A DNA stretch of 64,000 nt, taken from Bacteroidota bacterium (lineage in GTDB: Bacteria > Bacteroidota > Bacteroidia > Bacteroidales > JAAUTT01). A program made the position numbers and the translations under genes. This document shows positions 55,828-64,000 of this stretch, piece after piece; positions within the stretch are counted from its first letter, which is position 1, and each line of letters opens with the position of its first letter. Location of the stretch: positions 1 through 64,000 of the forward strand of contig JAIFLU010000191.1 of the NCBI GenBank assembly GCA_020048915.1, given 5' to 3'. The notes beneath the pieces were generated by a model. That model had not been told where the DNA came from, did no database searches, and saw only the letters and a program-made list of their open reading frames with translations.

Positions 55828-57396
55828 ATGGAAAATAATAAAGATCAGACAACTACTGAATTTAAAACAGAAAACACTGAAAACTCCATTGACCGCCGGA
55901 AATTTATCAGCGGCATCACTTCTGCAGCAGTGGGTTTAACTATACTTCCATCCTTCGTTATGGGGGGAAAAAAGTATATTGCTCCCAGCGACAAAATCAA
56001 TGTAGCCTATATTGGTATGGGTACCCAAGGGTTGCGAGAACTTCCCGATCTATTGAAACTCCCGGATGTTCAGATAACAGCTGTTTGCGATCCTCAAAAG
56101 AATGCTTCTGGGTATTTTGATTGGAGTCCAAACGGCTTGCTTGATGAGATGCGCAGAACCATTGGAAAACCTAATTGGGAAACGGGTGGCGACAATACCA
56201 TTCCTGGTGGACGAAACAATGGAAAAGCAATTGTAGATGGTTATTACTCCTATACAAAACAGATTGAGAACTACAACGGATGCAAGTCTTATGCAGACTT
56301 TCGTGAACTCTTTGAAAAAGAGAAAGGAATTGATGCTATTAAAGTCATGACACCAGATCACCTTCACGGTGTAATTACTATGGCGGCTCTTAAAAGAGGT
56401 ATTCCGGTTACCATGCACAAACCTCTTTCTAATCGTCTGTTGGAGGGTCGCAAGGTTATTGATATGGCCTTTAAAACAGATGTAGTTACCCACTTGATTC
56501 CATGGGATTCCAATGGATCGATGGATCAGATTATGCTGTGGATCAATAGTGGGACGATAGGTCAACTTAAAGAAGTTCACAATTGGTCTCGCAGACCAGT
56601 TTGGCCCCATTACTCAAAGATTCCAACCGGTAAATCAAAACTTCCTCATGGATTTGATTGGGATTTATGGTTAGGACCTGAAGCAGAACGAGCCTACCAC
56701 CCCGAATACACGAATATGGTTTTCCGCGGTTGGTACGATTTTGGCGGTGGGTCAATGGCAGATATGGGGCATTACAGTCTTTGGACAGTTTTTGAGGCCC
56801 TTCAGCTTGAAAAGCCAACGATTATAGAACCTAACCTGAGTCATGTTTGCGATATAAATAATAATGTTACTGCCTACACCATTGAAAATAATTTCTCATT
56901 TCCTTATGCTTCCTCGGTGCGGTTTAAATATCCTGCAAAGGGAAATAGAAATGCAGTAGATCTCATTTGGTACGATGGCGGAATGAAGCCTCCTGTTCCT
57001 GAGGAATTCTACAAGAACGATAAAGAATTTCCTGATGAAGGAATGATGTTTGTCGGCGACAAAGGAATTATTATGACATCCGAGTTTAGAGTAAATAATC
57101 CTTTTATCCTTTCGGGAGATATTAAACTGGCAGAAGCCGTTTCTGCCGCTGCAGGAGCCGGTAGGCAAGGTGGGGTTGAACGTTTTATTGAAGGGGTGAA
57201 AAACAACAAACAAATTGCTGGTAGCTTCCGTCAGGCATGGCCAATTACTGAAGCCGTAAACCTTTATGCGGTATCATTACGTGCCCGAAAAATATTGAAA
57301 TACGATGCTGATAACATGAAAATTACAAACGATTTAGAAGCAAATAAATATTTAGATCGGGAATACCGGAAAGGTTGGAATCTTGAAGATATTTAA
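55828..57396 (+). CDS. TAT-exported Gfo/Idh/MocA family oxidoreductase
   Basis: A 522-residue protein with a twin-arginine signal ('DRRKFISGITSAAVGLTIL', Arg23-Arg24), a Rossmann domain ('INVAYIGMGTQGLREL', 'ITAVCDPQ') and the catalytic-type 'HKPLSNRLLEGRKVIDMA'. Secreted Bacteroidota members act on glycosides or inositol-like sugars with tightly bound NAD. It is followed by a secreted TIM-barrel protein, a pairing common in sugar oxidation or epimerisation modules. The exact substrate is unknown. Confidence 0.9.
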   Translation: MENNKDQTTTEFKTENTENSIDRRKFISGITSAAVGLTILPSFVMGGKKYIAPSDKINVAYIGMGTQGLRELPDLLKLPDVQITAVCDPQKNASGYFDWSPNGLLDEMRRTIGKPNWETGGDNTIPGGRNNGKAIVDGYYSYTKQIENYNGCKSYADFRELFEKEKGIDAIKVMTPDHLHGVITMAALKRGIPVTMHKPLSNRLLEGRKVIDMAFKTDVVTHLIPWDSNGSMDQIMLWINSGTIGQLKEVHNWSRRPVWPHYSKIPTGKSKLPHGFDWDLWLGPEAERAYHPEYTNMVFRGWYDFGGGSMADMGHYSLWTVFEALQLEKPTIIEPNLSHVCDINNNVTAYTIENNFSFPYASSVRFKYPAKGNRNAVDLIWYDGGMKPPVPEEFYKNDKEFPDEGMMFVGDKGIIMTSEFRVNNPFILSGDIKLAEAVSAAAGAGRQGGVERFIEGVKNNKQIAGSFRQAWPITEAVNLYAVSLRARKILKYDADNMKITNDLEANKYLDREYRKGWNLEDI

Positions 57397-57450
57397 CAAA
57401 ATGAACTAAGAAACTGTTTAAATTTATTTATCCAGTGTATTTAAAAATTC

Positions 57451-57630
57451 AACCCCTTCAAGGTTGCTGCAATATTTGTTTCATTTTCCGTAGGTTGACA
57501 CCTACGGTTATTAAAATTTAACCCTTTCAGGGTTTTCAGCAAACAAAAGTCCAAAGGACTTTAATATGAATAACCTCCGGTTTTACCGGAGGTAAACTAA
57601 ACGAGAAATTTGGAACCCCGACGTGGGTTC
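57451..57630. repeat. Cluster of six short palindromes
   Basis: Within 180 bp lie six small hairpins: AACC/GGTT (57451-57465), CCGTAGG/CCTACGG (57488-57507), AACCC/GGGTT (57520-57534), AAAGTCC/GGACTTT (57546-57562), ACCTCCGG/CCGGAGGT (57573-57593) and GAACCC/GGGTTC (57613-57630). They fill the spacer between two coding genes and look like a composite of dispersed mini-palindromes. Confidence 0.75.
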
Positions 57631-57670
57631 AATTTAAATTAAACAGTTTTTAATTATTAAAAATTATACT

Positions 57671-58531
57671 ATGGAATCGTCTAGAAGGAATTTTTTAAAA
57701 ACAAGCAGTTTAGCTATTGGAACAATTGCATTGTCGAACAAATACAGCTTTGCCATGGGCACTGAAGGAAATACGTTAAAATCATTTGGATTTCAGACAT
57801 GGACAATTAAAGAAGACATTAACAACGACCTTGCTGGTACATGTAAAAAAATGGCGGCTCTTGGATACAAGGAATTGGAAATGTGTTCCCCGCTGGGGTA
57901 TTATGATGCAGGCTTCGCTCCGCTGCATAAACTGAGTGGTAAAGAATTGCGCAAGATTATAGAAGATAGTGGTCTTTTCTGTACCAGCTCTCACTTTAAT
58001 TTGGGCGAACTGCAAGAAAACCTCGACCATCGGATTGAATGGGCACATCAGATGGGAATGAAACAAATGATACTTTCAAGTTTCTGGTTGTCAAAAGAGG
58101 ATCAAACAATTGAAAATTATCGTAAATCGGCCGCCGGACTTAATATTATTGCCGAAAAAGTGAAAGCTGCGGGCTTACAAATGGGCTTTCATAATCACCA
58201 TATGGAATTCGAAAAAAGAGGCGATGAATTAATTTATGATGTCTTATTGGACGAATTAGATCCAGGGCTAGTAAAAATGCAATTTCAGGTAGCAGTGGCA
58301 AATATTGGTTACAAAGCAGCGGATTATTTTCGCAAACATCCCAATCGGTTCATTTCAGCACATTTATCTGATTGGAATTCGGTAAAAGATGCTCAGGTGC
58401 CAATTGGACAGGGAATAGTTGATTGGAAAGACTTTTTTGAAGCCGCTAAAATTGGTGGTGTAAAAAATTTCTATGTTGAAATGGCTGCTGACACTTTCGA
58501 ACCAAGTTCGAAATATTTATTAAGCGTTTAG
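57671..58531 (+). CDS. TAT-exported sugar phosphate isomerase/epimerase-like TIM-barrel protein
   Basis: A 286-residue protein with a twin-arginine signal ('SSRRNFLKTSSLAIGTIAL') and an AP-endonuclease-2/xylose-isomerase-like barrel ('GFQTWTIKEDI', 'KELEMCSPLGYY', 'GLQMGFHNHHMEFEK', 'ISAHLSDWNS', 'NFYVEMA'). The His and Glu/Asp residues at strand ends are suited to binding a divalent metal. Family members isomerise or epimerise sugars or inosose. It probably works with the preceding Gfo/Idh protein in the periplasm. The two share direction but are separated by the palindrome cluster. Confidence 0.85.
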   Translation: MESSRRNFLKTSSLAIGTIALSNKYSFAMGTEGNTLKSFGFQTWTIKEDINNDLAGTCKKMAALGYKELEMCSPLGYYDAGFAPLHKLSGKELRKIIEDSGLFCTSSHFNLGELQENLDHRIEWAHQMGMKQMILSSFWLSKEDQTIENYRKSAAGLNIIAEKVKAAGLQMGFHNHHMEFEKRGDELIYDVLLDELDPGLVKMQFQVAVANIGYKAADYFRKHPNRFISAHLSDWNSVKDAQVPIGQGIVDWKDFFEAAKIGGVKNFYVEMAADTFEPSSKYLLSV

Positions 58532-58677
58532 TGAGTTGTAAAAAGAGAATATATTTATTGAGACTATAAAAAAAGAAATGTAAAATCTGCCAGATTCGAT
58601 AGGGTTCTTTATAAGATTGAAATTAAGAGATAAGTATTTAGGAGGGATAGTAAAATTTGTATGCAGATTGTAGGCAA

Positions 58678-58717
58678 ACAAAAAAGCGGTTCAGAGTTTT
58701 AAGTCTGTAACCGCTTT
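58678..58717 (-). terminator. Rho-independent terminator of the tRNA gene
   Basis: On the minus strand AAAGCGGTT and AACCGCTTT form a 9-bp stem, then TTTTTTG. It starts about 10 nt after the tRNA 3' end. Confidence 0.8.
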
Positions 58718-58726
58718 ATTTATTTG

Positions 58727-58800
58727 TGGGCCCAGCAGGGCATGATCCTGCGACCCCCTGATTATGAGTCAGATGCTCTAACCAACTGAGCTATGGGCCC
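58727..58800 (-). tRNA. tRNA with anticodon CAU (Met, or Ile2 after lysidine modification)
   Basis: A 74-nt cloverleaf: acceptor GGGCCCA/TGGGCCC, D arm GCTCAGTTGGTTAGAGC, anticodon loop CTCATAA on a TCTGA/TCAGG stem, variable GGGTC, T stem GCAGG/CCTGC. The anticodon is CAT. The acceptor lacks the 1-72 mismatch of initiator tRNA, so it is elongator Met or Ile(CAU); I cannot decide. CCA is not encoded. The T loop reads ATCATGC instead of the usual TTCGA-type loop. Confidence 0.92.
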
Positions 58801-58929
58801 TGAAATTTTGAACAATTTCGATTGCTAAAAATAACGATTTTATTCTACAATCAACATTATTCAACTATTTTTGGGGATGCAATATTACATATTTGCGTTT
58901 AATAATTCAAACCTTTCAACTGTTTTTTT

Positions 58930-59586
58930 ATGCTTAATTCGAATGTGGCTGCAAAATTGGGTATTAGTGGTGATACTTTAAAAAATGTTAAAAACATAAT
59001 CTTCGACCTGGGAAATGTAATTGTCGATATCCACTACGATAGAACACTTGAGGCGTTTCGGAAATTGGGTTTTTCCAATTTCGATAAATTATACTCGCTA
59101 TACAAACAAACCGATTTGTTCACAAACCTGGAGACAGGAAAAATTTCGGGCGACGAATTTTGCAAAGGCTTGCAACAAAACGGACTGGAATTAAGTAATC
59201 AGGATATCAAAGTCGCATGGAGTTTAATGATTGGCGATCTGACGGTTGAAACTTATCAGTTGCTAAAGAATATCCGCAAAAGCTATCGAACTTTTTTATT
59301 AAGCAATACGAACGAAATCCATATCGACCATTTTACAAAAGTTATTAAGGATGACTTCGGGAAAGATATCTTACCGGAAATGTTCGAGAAACTTTATTAT
59401 TCGCATTCGGTACATATGCGAAAACCCAACATAGAAATATATACGCATGTATTAAACGATGCTGGTCTAAAACCCGAAGAAACAATTTTTGTCGACGATT
59501 TAGCCGAAAATATTGAAGCATCAAAGAAGGCTGGAATTCTGGGATATCATTTGGAAAAGGAGAAGATACAGGAATTGTTTAATTGA
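58930..59586 (+). CDS. HAD family sugar-phosphatase-like hydrolase
   Basis: The 218-residue protein has all HAD motifs: motif I 'IIFDLGNVIVDI' (nucleophile Asp), motif II 'FLLSNTNEIH', motif III Lys in 'HMRKPNIEIY' and motif IV 'IFVDDLAENIEAS'. 'DLGNVIVD' is characteristic of the YihX-like group (alpha-D-glucose-1-phosphate phosphatase). A helical cap domain of type C1 lies between motifs I and II. The first codons ('MLNSNVAAKLGISGDTLKN') are a short extension. It is cytoplasmic. Confidence 0.88.
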   Translation: MLNSNVAAKLGISGDTLKNVKNIIFDLGNVIVDIHYDRTLEAFRKLGFSNFDKLYSLYKQTDLFTNLETGKISGDEFCKGLQQNGLELSNQDIKVAWSLMIGDLTVETYQLLKNIRKSYRTFLLSNTNEIHIDHFTKVIKDDFGKDILPEMFEKLYYSHSVHMRKPNIEIYTHVLNDAGLKPEETIFVDDLAENIEASKKAGILGYHLEKEKIQELFN

Positions 59587-59904
59587 TTTAGGGTCCTATA
59601 GATTTTGAGTTTTAAGTCAAAATCTTTGTTCGAATTCAAAGTTTTAAGGTTGTTCTTAATGACAGTATGGGTTACTAAAGTCATTATTTCATTAGAAGGT
59701 AATACCTTGTTGGCAAAGTTTTCTTTAGATTTTAGCTGTAGCCAACGTTATCATAGTACCATCTTTGTTTAAGATTTTCAAGGAATAGAAAGATTTTCCA
59801 ACAAAGTTTCCCAACATCAATCCTCAAAAAAAAGTCGCATTACTTTCCACGTCACAAAAAAGTCTTATTTTGTTAGTTGTTTAGTTTCTATTTTAACATA
59901 TCCA
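59587..59904. other. Intergenic region without recognisable feature
   Basis: This 318-bp AT-rich gap holds no supported gene, repeat or RNA. It should contain the promoter of the lipoprotein gene. Confidence 0.5.
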
Positions 59905-61800
59905 ATGCGAATTACCGCAATGAATCAAAGAAAATTACCCCAAAAGGTGGGGATAAGTTGCAAAGCCCCCTATCGGGAGTGGAATGCAGCTACAATGCTT
60001 TGCCTGCTTTTGATAACCGTTATGTTGGGGGGCTGCGAGTACGAACCTTCGGAAGAAAACTTCAGGGAGGTATCGAAACCTGACGAAGTGCATCTGTTCG
60101 ACCTTAGCCTGATCCCCGAAATGGATACGATGGGAATCTTCAGGCAAACCGACTTTACGCATTCAGTGAACAGTTTTGGCCTGGAGGTGAAATCGAAAAG
60201 ATTTACAATCGATGGGAAGGATGTTTATATGAATTACGATTTGAAAACATTCACCATCGACCCATACTATTACACAAAGGGGTATCATATTCTGTCAGTC
60301 GAAATCACTACTAACAGCGGTACGGGAAGCATAGCCGATGTTGCGGGTGCCGAAGGTTATAAAATGGAGAAAAAGTGGGTGCTTTTTATCGATCGCGAAC
60401 CACTGATTGTCATCAACAAAAGTATCACTGCCGAAGGGTTTCTGAAGTTGACTTGGTCTAAACTTAAGATCCCCGATTTTATCAAATACGAAATAGGTTA
60501 TTGGAACAACACCACGAAGGTAACACAGGAACTTTTGAGCATCGACAGTTTGAGCTTTGTCGACAGCAGCTATTATGGCGGTTCGAAATCCTACGAAATC
60601 ACTTACTGGTTCAATCGTATTAGTCCCCAGTATTTAGGTAAACATATTTCGGTGATGGACTCATTTCCGAAGATCAGATTTGATGATGTGAGTGCCGACA
60701 GTGTAAGGATATTCTGGAAAAAGTCGGAATATAACGTACAGTACCAACTTGTGAAATATGTGCAGCCATACGAAATGCTGTTGAAATGGAAAACCGACAC
60801 CTCTTTTGTTGATACACAGTTAGCGCTTGGGAACTCGGTTTCTTACCGTTTAAATGTGCGGCCGGTATATAATAAAAATATGGTGAAAGAAACGGAGGCG
60901 AGCTCGGGGTACCATCGGCTGGGTACCTTTATTGCGAGTAACTGGCCCGACTACGACTATAACATCACCGAAAGGGTTTTTTATACAAACTCTTACGACA
61001 ATGTTGAATGTTACGACATTGCTACGTTGCAGAAGTTTGGATCGCGGCGTGTTCCCAATCTCTCACGCAACTTTTTCGATATTGTGAAGTACTATGCGTG
61101 TGCGCCCAACTCCTCGAAAGTCGCCGTGTTAACAAAAGATACTATTTATGTCTTTTCGGACAAGACATTTCAGACATGCACCAAGATGCCTTATAAATCA
61201 GGATCGTCCATCATTGACTATTTCTACCTTACAAATAACAACCTCATAGCCGTAACGAGTCCTAAAAAGCTCGACATTATTAGTGTCGACGAAAAGAAAG
61301 TTGTTTATACCCTCGACATTACCGATTATCCTGAGTTTAGCAGTTGGGCAAGTGTGTCGATGTCAGCCGATGGCAACTATTTTTGTGTTGTTACCCTAAA
61401 CGGATTAAAGTTGTACAAATACAACGGCACAAATATGCAGCTTGTGCATTCCGACAGCCGCCAATACAGATCGTCCATGTTCAGTGTGCAACATCCCGGT
61501 AAATTATTGTTGTCTTTTAACAGCAACGATCTATTAGAGGTGAGGAACATTGACGGATTCAACCTCGAGAAAATGCTTACACTCCCTACAAACCGCCAGG
61601 TGATCCGTAACATCGACCCCGACACAGGATACCTGCTCACGACCGATTACACCTATGTTTATGTTGTAAATATGAGCAACGGCGCGGTGCTGTTTAAGAT
61701 AAAAATCGACGAAGTAGAGTTAAACCCCTTGTTGTATGGCAACACCATTTTTTCAAAGACGGGTTATGTGTTGAATATCGGCAAATTTCTGAAACAGTAA
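59905..61800 (+). CDS. Large surface lipoprotein with Fn3-like and propeller-like regions
   Basis: The frame gives 631 residues from 59905. An internal ATG at 59995 ('MLCLLLITVMLGGCEYEP') starts a compact lipoprotein signal with Cys44 of the long form as the lipidated residue. Residues about 160-360 contain two Fn3-like beta-sandwich segments ('LKLTWSKLKIPDFIKYEIGYW', 'SVRIFWKKSEYNVQYQLVKY'), and the C-terminal half has short repeated strands ('SKVAVLTKDTIYVFSDKTF', 'YLLTTDYTYVYVVNMSNG') suggestive of a beta-propeller. No catalytic motif is recognised. It is followed 12 bp later by an outer-membrane barrel gene, so they probably form a surface complex. Confidence 0.7.
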   Translation: MRITAMNQRKLPQKVGISCKAPYREWNAATMLCLLLITVMLGGCEYEPSEENFREVSKPDEVHLFDLSLIPEMDTMGIFRQTDFTHSVNSFGLEVKSKRFTIDGKDVYMNYDLKTFTIDPYYYTKGYHILSVEITTNSGTGSIADVAGAEGYKMEKKWVLFIDREPLIVINKSITAEGFLKLTWSKLKIPDFIKYEIGYWNNTTKVTQELLSIDSLSFVDSSYYGGSKSYEITYWFNRISPQYLGKHISVMDSFPKIRFDDVSADSVRIFWKKSEYNVQYQLVKYVQPYEMLLKWKTDTSFVDTQLALGNSVSYRLNVRPVYNKNMVKETEASSGYHRLGTFIASNWPDYDYNITERVFYTNSYDNVECYDIATLQKFGSRRVPNLSRNFFDIVKYYACAPNSSKVAVLTKDTIYVFSDKTFQTCTKMPYKSGSSIIDYFYLTNNNLIAVTSPKKLDIISVDEKKVVYTLDITDYPEFSSWASVSMSADGNYFCVVTLNGLKLYKYNGTNMQLVHSDSRQYRSSMFSVQHPGKLLLSFNSNDLLEVRNIDGFNLEKMLTLPTNRQVIRNIDPDTGYLLTTDYTYVYVVNMSNGAVLFKIKIDEVELNPLLYGNTIFSKTGYVLNIGKFLKQ

Positions 61801-61812
61801 AAACCCCGTCGC

Positions 61813-62568
61813 GTGATAACACAAAAACAGATAAACGTCCCTTTTAAAAGTGAAATTATTAAACAGATATTCGTTCTGATTATCTCGATTGTTATGGGTT
61901 CCAATGTTACTGCACAATATTTTAAAGCAGGAATGCATACCGGTTATGGTTGGTATCAGATGAACGATCTGAAGACGTTTCAGAAAAATTTGGCATCATC
62001 CATGAGCAGTTATCATGTCGAAACTGTGGAAACCTTTCCGGGTTTTATAAACTATGATGCCTTTATGGAATATTCAACAAACGATTTTATCTTTCTCGGG
62101 GTCGATGCATCATATTGTACAACAGGAGCGCGAAACCATGTGGAAGATTATTCGGGAGAATACAGATTGAATTTTCTTGTAAACGGAGTAAGCATGGGAT
62201 TGCATTTCAAGAGATACAGCTTGATGGAGAAGAAGTTCAGGACCTTTTTGCAGTTTAAAGGAGGCGTTGTCCGAACAAGTTTACAGATGAACGAAATGTT
62301 CCGGGTATATAACGAAACTGCTCCCAGAGGTAAATATAAGTTTAAAAGTTATGGAGCATACCTGGAACCTTCGGTGGGAATAATGCGCCAGCTACCCTAT
62401 AACTTTCAGGTAGAAGCTGGTGTTGGATATACCTTTAACTTAAAGAGCGACCTGCATTTAAACGAAGACTATGAAAGGAAACTCCAAAATTTTGATGGCG
62501 AAACCATAGGCGTTAATTGGTCTGGTGTAAGGTTTTTTGTGGGGGTAAGTTTTGGGATACCTAAATAA
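61813..62568 (+). CDS. Outer-membrane beta-barrel protein
   Basis: A 251-residue protein with a GTG start, a signal peptide (cleavage near 'VTAQ') and alternating amphipathic strands rich in aromatic residues ('FKAGMHTGYGWYQMND', 'FMEYSTNDFIFLGVDASYC', 'FQVEAGVGYTFNLKSD', 'GVRFFVGVSFGI'), consistent with an 8- to 10-strand barrel of the outer-membrane protein beta-barrel type. It ends with a strand finishing in a hydrophobic residue then 'PK'. It is coupled to the preceding lipoprotein gene. Function unknown. Confidence 0.7.
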   Translation: MITQKQINVPFKSEIIKQIFVLIISIVMGSNVTAQYFKAGMHTGYGWYQMNDLKTFQKNLASSMSSYHVETVETFPGFINYDAFMEYSTNDFIFLGVDASYCTTGARNHVEDYSGEYRLNFLVNGVSMGLHFKRYSLMEKKFRTFLQFKGGVVRTSLQMNEMFRVYNETAPRGKYKFKSYGAYLEPSVGIMRQLPYNFQVEAGVGYTFNLKSDLHLNEDYERKLQNFDGETIGVNWSGVRFFVGVSFGIPK

Positions 62569-62622
62569 TCATTCAAATACCACCCCCCTTTTTCCCGGGC
62601 CTTCAGTCCGCTGAGTCATGGG

Positions 62623-62649
62623 CTTTGGCTATTTGGCCTTCAGCCAAAG
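62623..62649. repeat. Small hairpin between convergent genes
   Basis: CTTTGGCT and AGCCAAAG are a perfect 8-bp inverted repeat. An A-rich run follows on the plus strand, so it lacks a T-tract for either direction and is not a standard terminator. It resembles the mini-palindromes at 57451-57630. Confidence 0.5.
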
Positions 62650-62781
62650 GAAGAAAAAAAATAATATGCTTTTTCCGGCGTTTTTTACTAAGGACTATTT
62701 ATCAGGATGTTGTCTCAAAGCCGTATGAGCAAAGTTGTGAACTCCTTTGAATACCTGATTGATGGGTAGTCGCCCTAATGA

Positions 62782-64000
62782 TTAAACGGGTTCAAGCCAA
62801 TCGCCATTTTCTTTTATAAGGTTAATAAGCTCCTCTACAGCTTCATTTTCGTCGAGGTTCTTTTTTACTACTACTTTGCTTTTATAGAGTGTAATACGGC
62901 CAGGACCAGCGCCTACATATCCGTAATCGGCATCAGCCATTTCTCCGGGGCCATTTACAATGCATCCCATAATTCCAATTTTAAGTCCTTTTAAGTGGTT
63001 GGTACGTTCGCGGATTTTAGCGCAGGTTGCCTGTAAATCGAAAAGTGTTCTTCCACAGGATGGACAGGAAATATACTCAGTTTTTGAAATGCGGGTGCGG
63101 GTAGCCTGTAAAATACCAAACGCAGTGGCATTTACTTCTTTTTCAAGGGATGATACTAAGTTTTCAATCCATATTCCATCACCCAATCCATCGGCTAGTA
63201 TAGCACCCATATCGCACGAGGTTTTGATTTGAAACTGTTCCATTTCAGTTTCATTATAGGTCTTTTTGAGAATAACCGGAATGCTTAATTGCTGTTTTTG
63301 CAGGAAAGCAAAGCAGGCGCGCATTTCGGCAACCGGGTTTTCCCGGATACTTTCAAAAATAAGGACAGAATTGCTTGCATCTATTTCTGCAAGACTATTC
63401 AGATCTTGTAACCTGGCAATGATAAAATTAGGTTGGGAAAGAGCCTTTATATTGCTGGCTTCCTCTAATGAAAGGAGTGGAAAAATATTGGATACATGCT
63501 TTTTTTCATTCCATTTTTTAAAGGGCAATAGAATGGATTTTTCTTTTGGAAATGTAAAACTGGGGGGAATTTCATCTAAATAAATAAAATCGGCGGCTTG
63601 GTCTGTAAAGCTCCAGGTAAATGTTTTGGAGTTAAAATTCCATCCAATTTCAGCTACCTGGTCTTCTAAAGTATTAATCTTTCTGAAAGATCCAACAACA
63701 ACCGGAAGAGAATTTCCTCCTATGTTTCCTGTTTCCTTAGTATTTCGGCGGGAATATTGGAAAGGATCAACTTCAAGATTATTCCCTTCAATACCAGCGT
63801 TAGCGGTTGTGCGCTGTTCGAAATAGTTAACTATTTTTTTGGCTACGGGTATTTCCAGCTCCGGATCTTCTGTGAGCGAAACACGAATAGTATCACCTAT
63901 TCCATCGGCCAAAAGTGCTCCGATTCCTACAGCCGATTTAATACGGCCATCTTCTCCTTCGCCAGCTTCTGTCACTCCCAGGTGCAACGGAAAATTCATT
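62782..64000 (-). CDS. ispG: 4-hydroxy-3-methylbut-2-enyl diphosphate synthase, C-terminal part (5' end outside window)
   Basis: IspG (GcpE) converts MEcPP to HMBPP in the MEP isoprenoid pathway. The frame is open to the window edge; 'PLHLGVTEAGEGEDGRIKSA' and 'ADGIGDTIRVSLTEDPE' mark the TIM-barrel end, so the N-terminal portion is missing. The [4Fe-4S] domain has 'SCPSCGRTLFDLQ' and 'GCIVNGPGEMADADYGYVG'. Between the barrel and the cluster domain lies the roughly 230-residue insertion of the long Bacteroidota/plant-type IspG, including a second 'MGAILADGLGDGIWIE'. It converges with the outer-membrane protein gene. Confidence 0.95.
   Translation of the reverse strand, partial: MNFPLHLGVTEAGEGEDGRIKSAVGIGALLADGIGDTIRVSLTEDPELEIPVAKKIVNYFEQRTTANAGIEGNNLEVDPFQYSRRNTKETGNIGGNSLPVVVGSFRKINTLEDQVAEIGWNFNSKTFTWSFTDQAADFIYLDEIPPSFTFPKEKSILLPFKKWNEKKHVSNIFPLLSLEEASNIKALSQPNFIIARLQDLNSLAEIDASNSVLIFESIRENPVAEMRACFAFLQKQQLSIPVILKKTYNETEMEQFQIKTSCDMGAILADGLGDGIWIENLVSSLEKEVNATAFGILQATRTRISKTEYISCPSCGRTLFDLQATCAKIRERTNHLKGLKIGIMGCIVNGPGEMADADYGYVGAGPGRITLYKSKVVVKKNLDENEAVEELINLIKENGDWLEPV

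Noticed and set aside
57451-57630. CRISPR-like repeats
   Set aside because: The palindromes differ from one another in sequence and spacing; there is no repeated unit and no cas gene nearby.
62623-62649. Bidirectional terminator between the outer-membrane protein and ispG
   Set aside because: The stem is good, but the poly-A run lies on the wrong side to give a U-tract for ispG, and the plus strand gives A rather than U.

Overview
The window looks like chromosome of a diazotrophic, anaerobic or facultative member of the Bacteroidota. The signs are a type IX secretion C-terminal signal and BACON domains at the left edge, four large FtsX-type permeases of the Bacteroidota form, GH43 and CE8 polysaccharide enzymes, TAT-exported Gfo/Idh and TIM-barrel proteins, and the phylum's intergenic mini-palindromes. 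No plasmid, phage backbone, rRNA operon or CRISPR array is visible.

Layout. 1-4253: 3' part of a secreted beta-helix/IPT/BACON protein. 4.3-12.0 kb: a decayed, defence-rich island with a 5'-truncated nifA, a Bro-N antirepressor gene broken by two amber codons, an orphan tail of a type ISP restriction gene, a RhuM-family gene, and a complete single-chain type ISP restriction-modification enzyme. 12.2-13.4 kb: a three-gene nif-linked cassette (NifX-like Cys-tailed protein, Nif11 protein, unknown protein). 13.4-24.7 kb: nifH-nifI1-nifI2-nifD-nifK-nifE-nifN-nifB-[2Fe-2S] ferredoxin-nifV. 24.7-29.3 kb: molybdenum supply and sensing (Mop, ModE DNA-binding half, TSUP permease, ModA, ModG-like di-Mop, ModB, ModC), with a broken YoeB-type toxin-antitoxin pair lodged in it. 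29.4-33.8 kb: an orphan solute-binding lipoprotein, a GH43 enzyme and a pectinesterase. 34.1-35.9 kb: a small membrane protein and a metallophosphoesterase. 36.3-51.2 kb: four FtsX permeases, a membrane-anchored Ig-like/DUF1349-like protein and a LolD-type ATPase, divergent from a sigma-54 response regulator and its kinase. 51.5-55.0 kb: a DNA methylase plus a likely nuclease. 55.8-64.0 kb: Gfo/Idh oxidoreductase, TIM-barrel protein, tRNA(CAU), HAD phosphatase, a lipoprotein/outer-membrane pair and the 3' part of ispG.

How it works together. NifH, NifDK, NifEN, NifB and NifV supply reductase, catalytic protein, cofactor scaffold, cofactor precursor and homocitrate. NifI1/NifI2 between nifH and nifD imply post-translational switch-off by nitrogen status. 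FeMoco ligands in NifD and the molybdate genes directly downstream argue for a Mo nitrogenase. A well-spaced sigma-54 promoter precedes nifH, yet the only nifA in view lacks its N-terminal half, so the activator must be encoded elsewhere or be a different protein.

Most noteworthy points: the split ModE (DNA-binding and Mop halves as adjacent genes) with a candidate operator; paired TACA-N4-TGTA palindromes exactly 30 bp apart upstream of the nifH promoter; the Cys-tailed NifX-like/Nif11/unknown cassette; a repeat family (AGTCGTAAGT) seen only between nif/mod genes; the double-amber antirepressor gene; and the FtsX array lacking any visible adaptor or outer-membrane channel.
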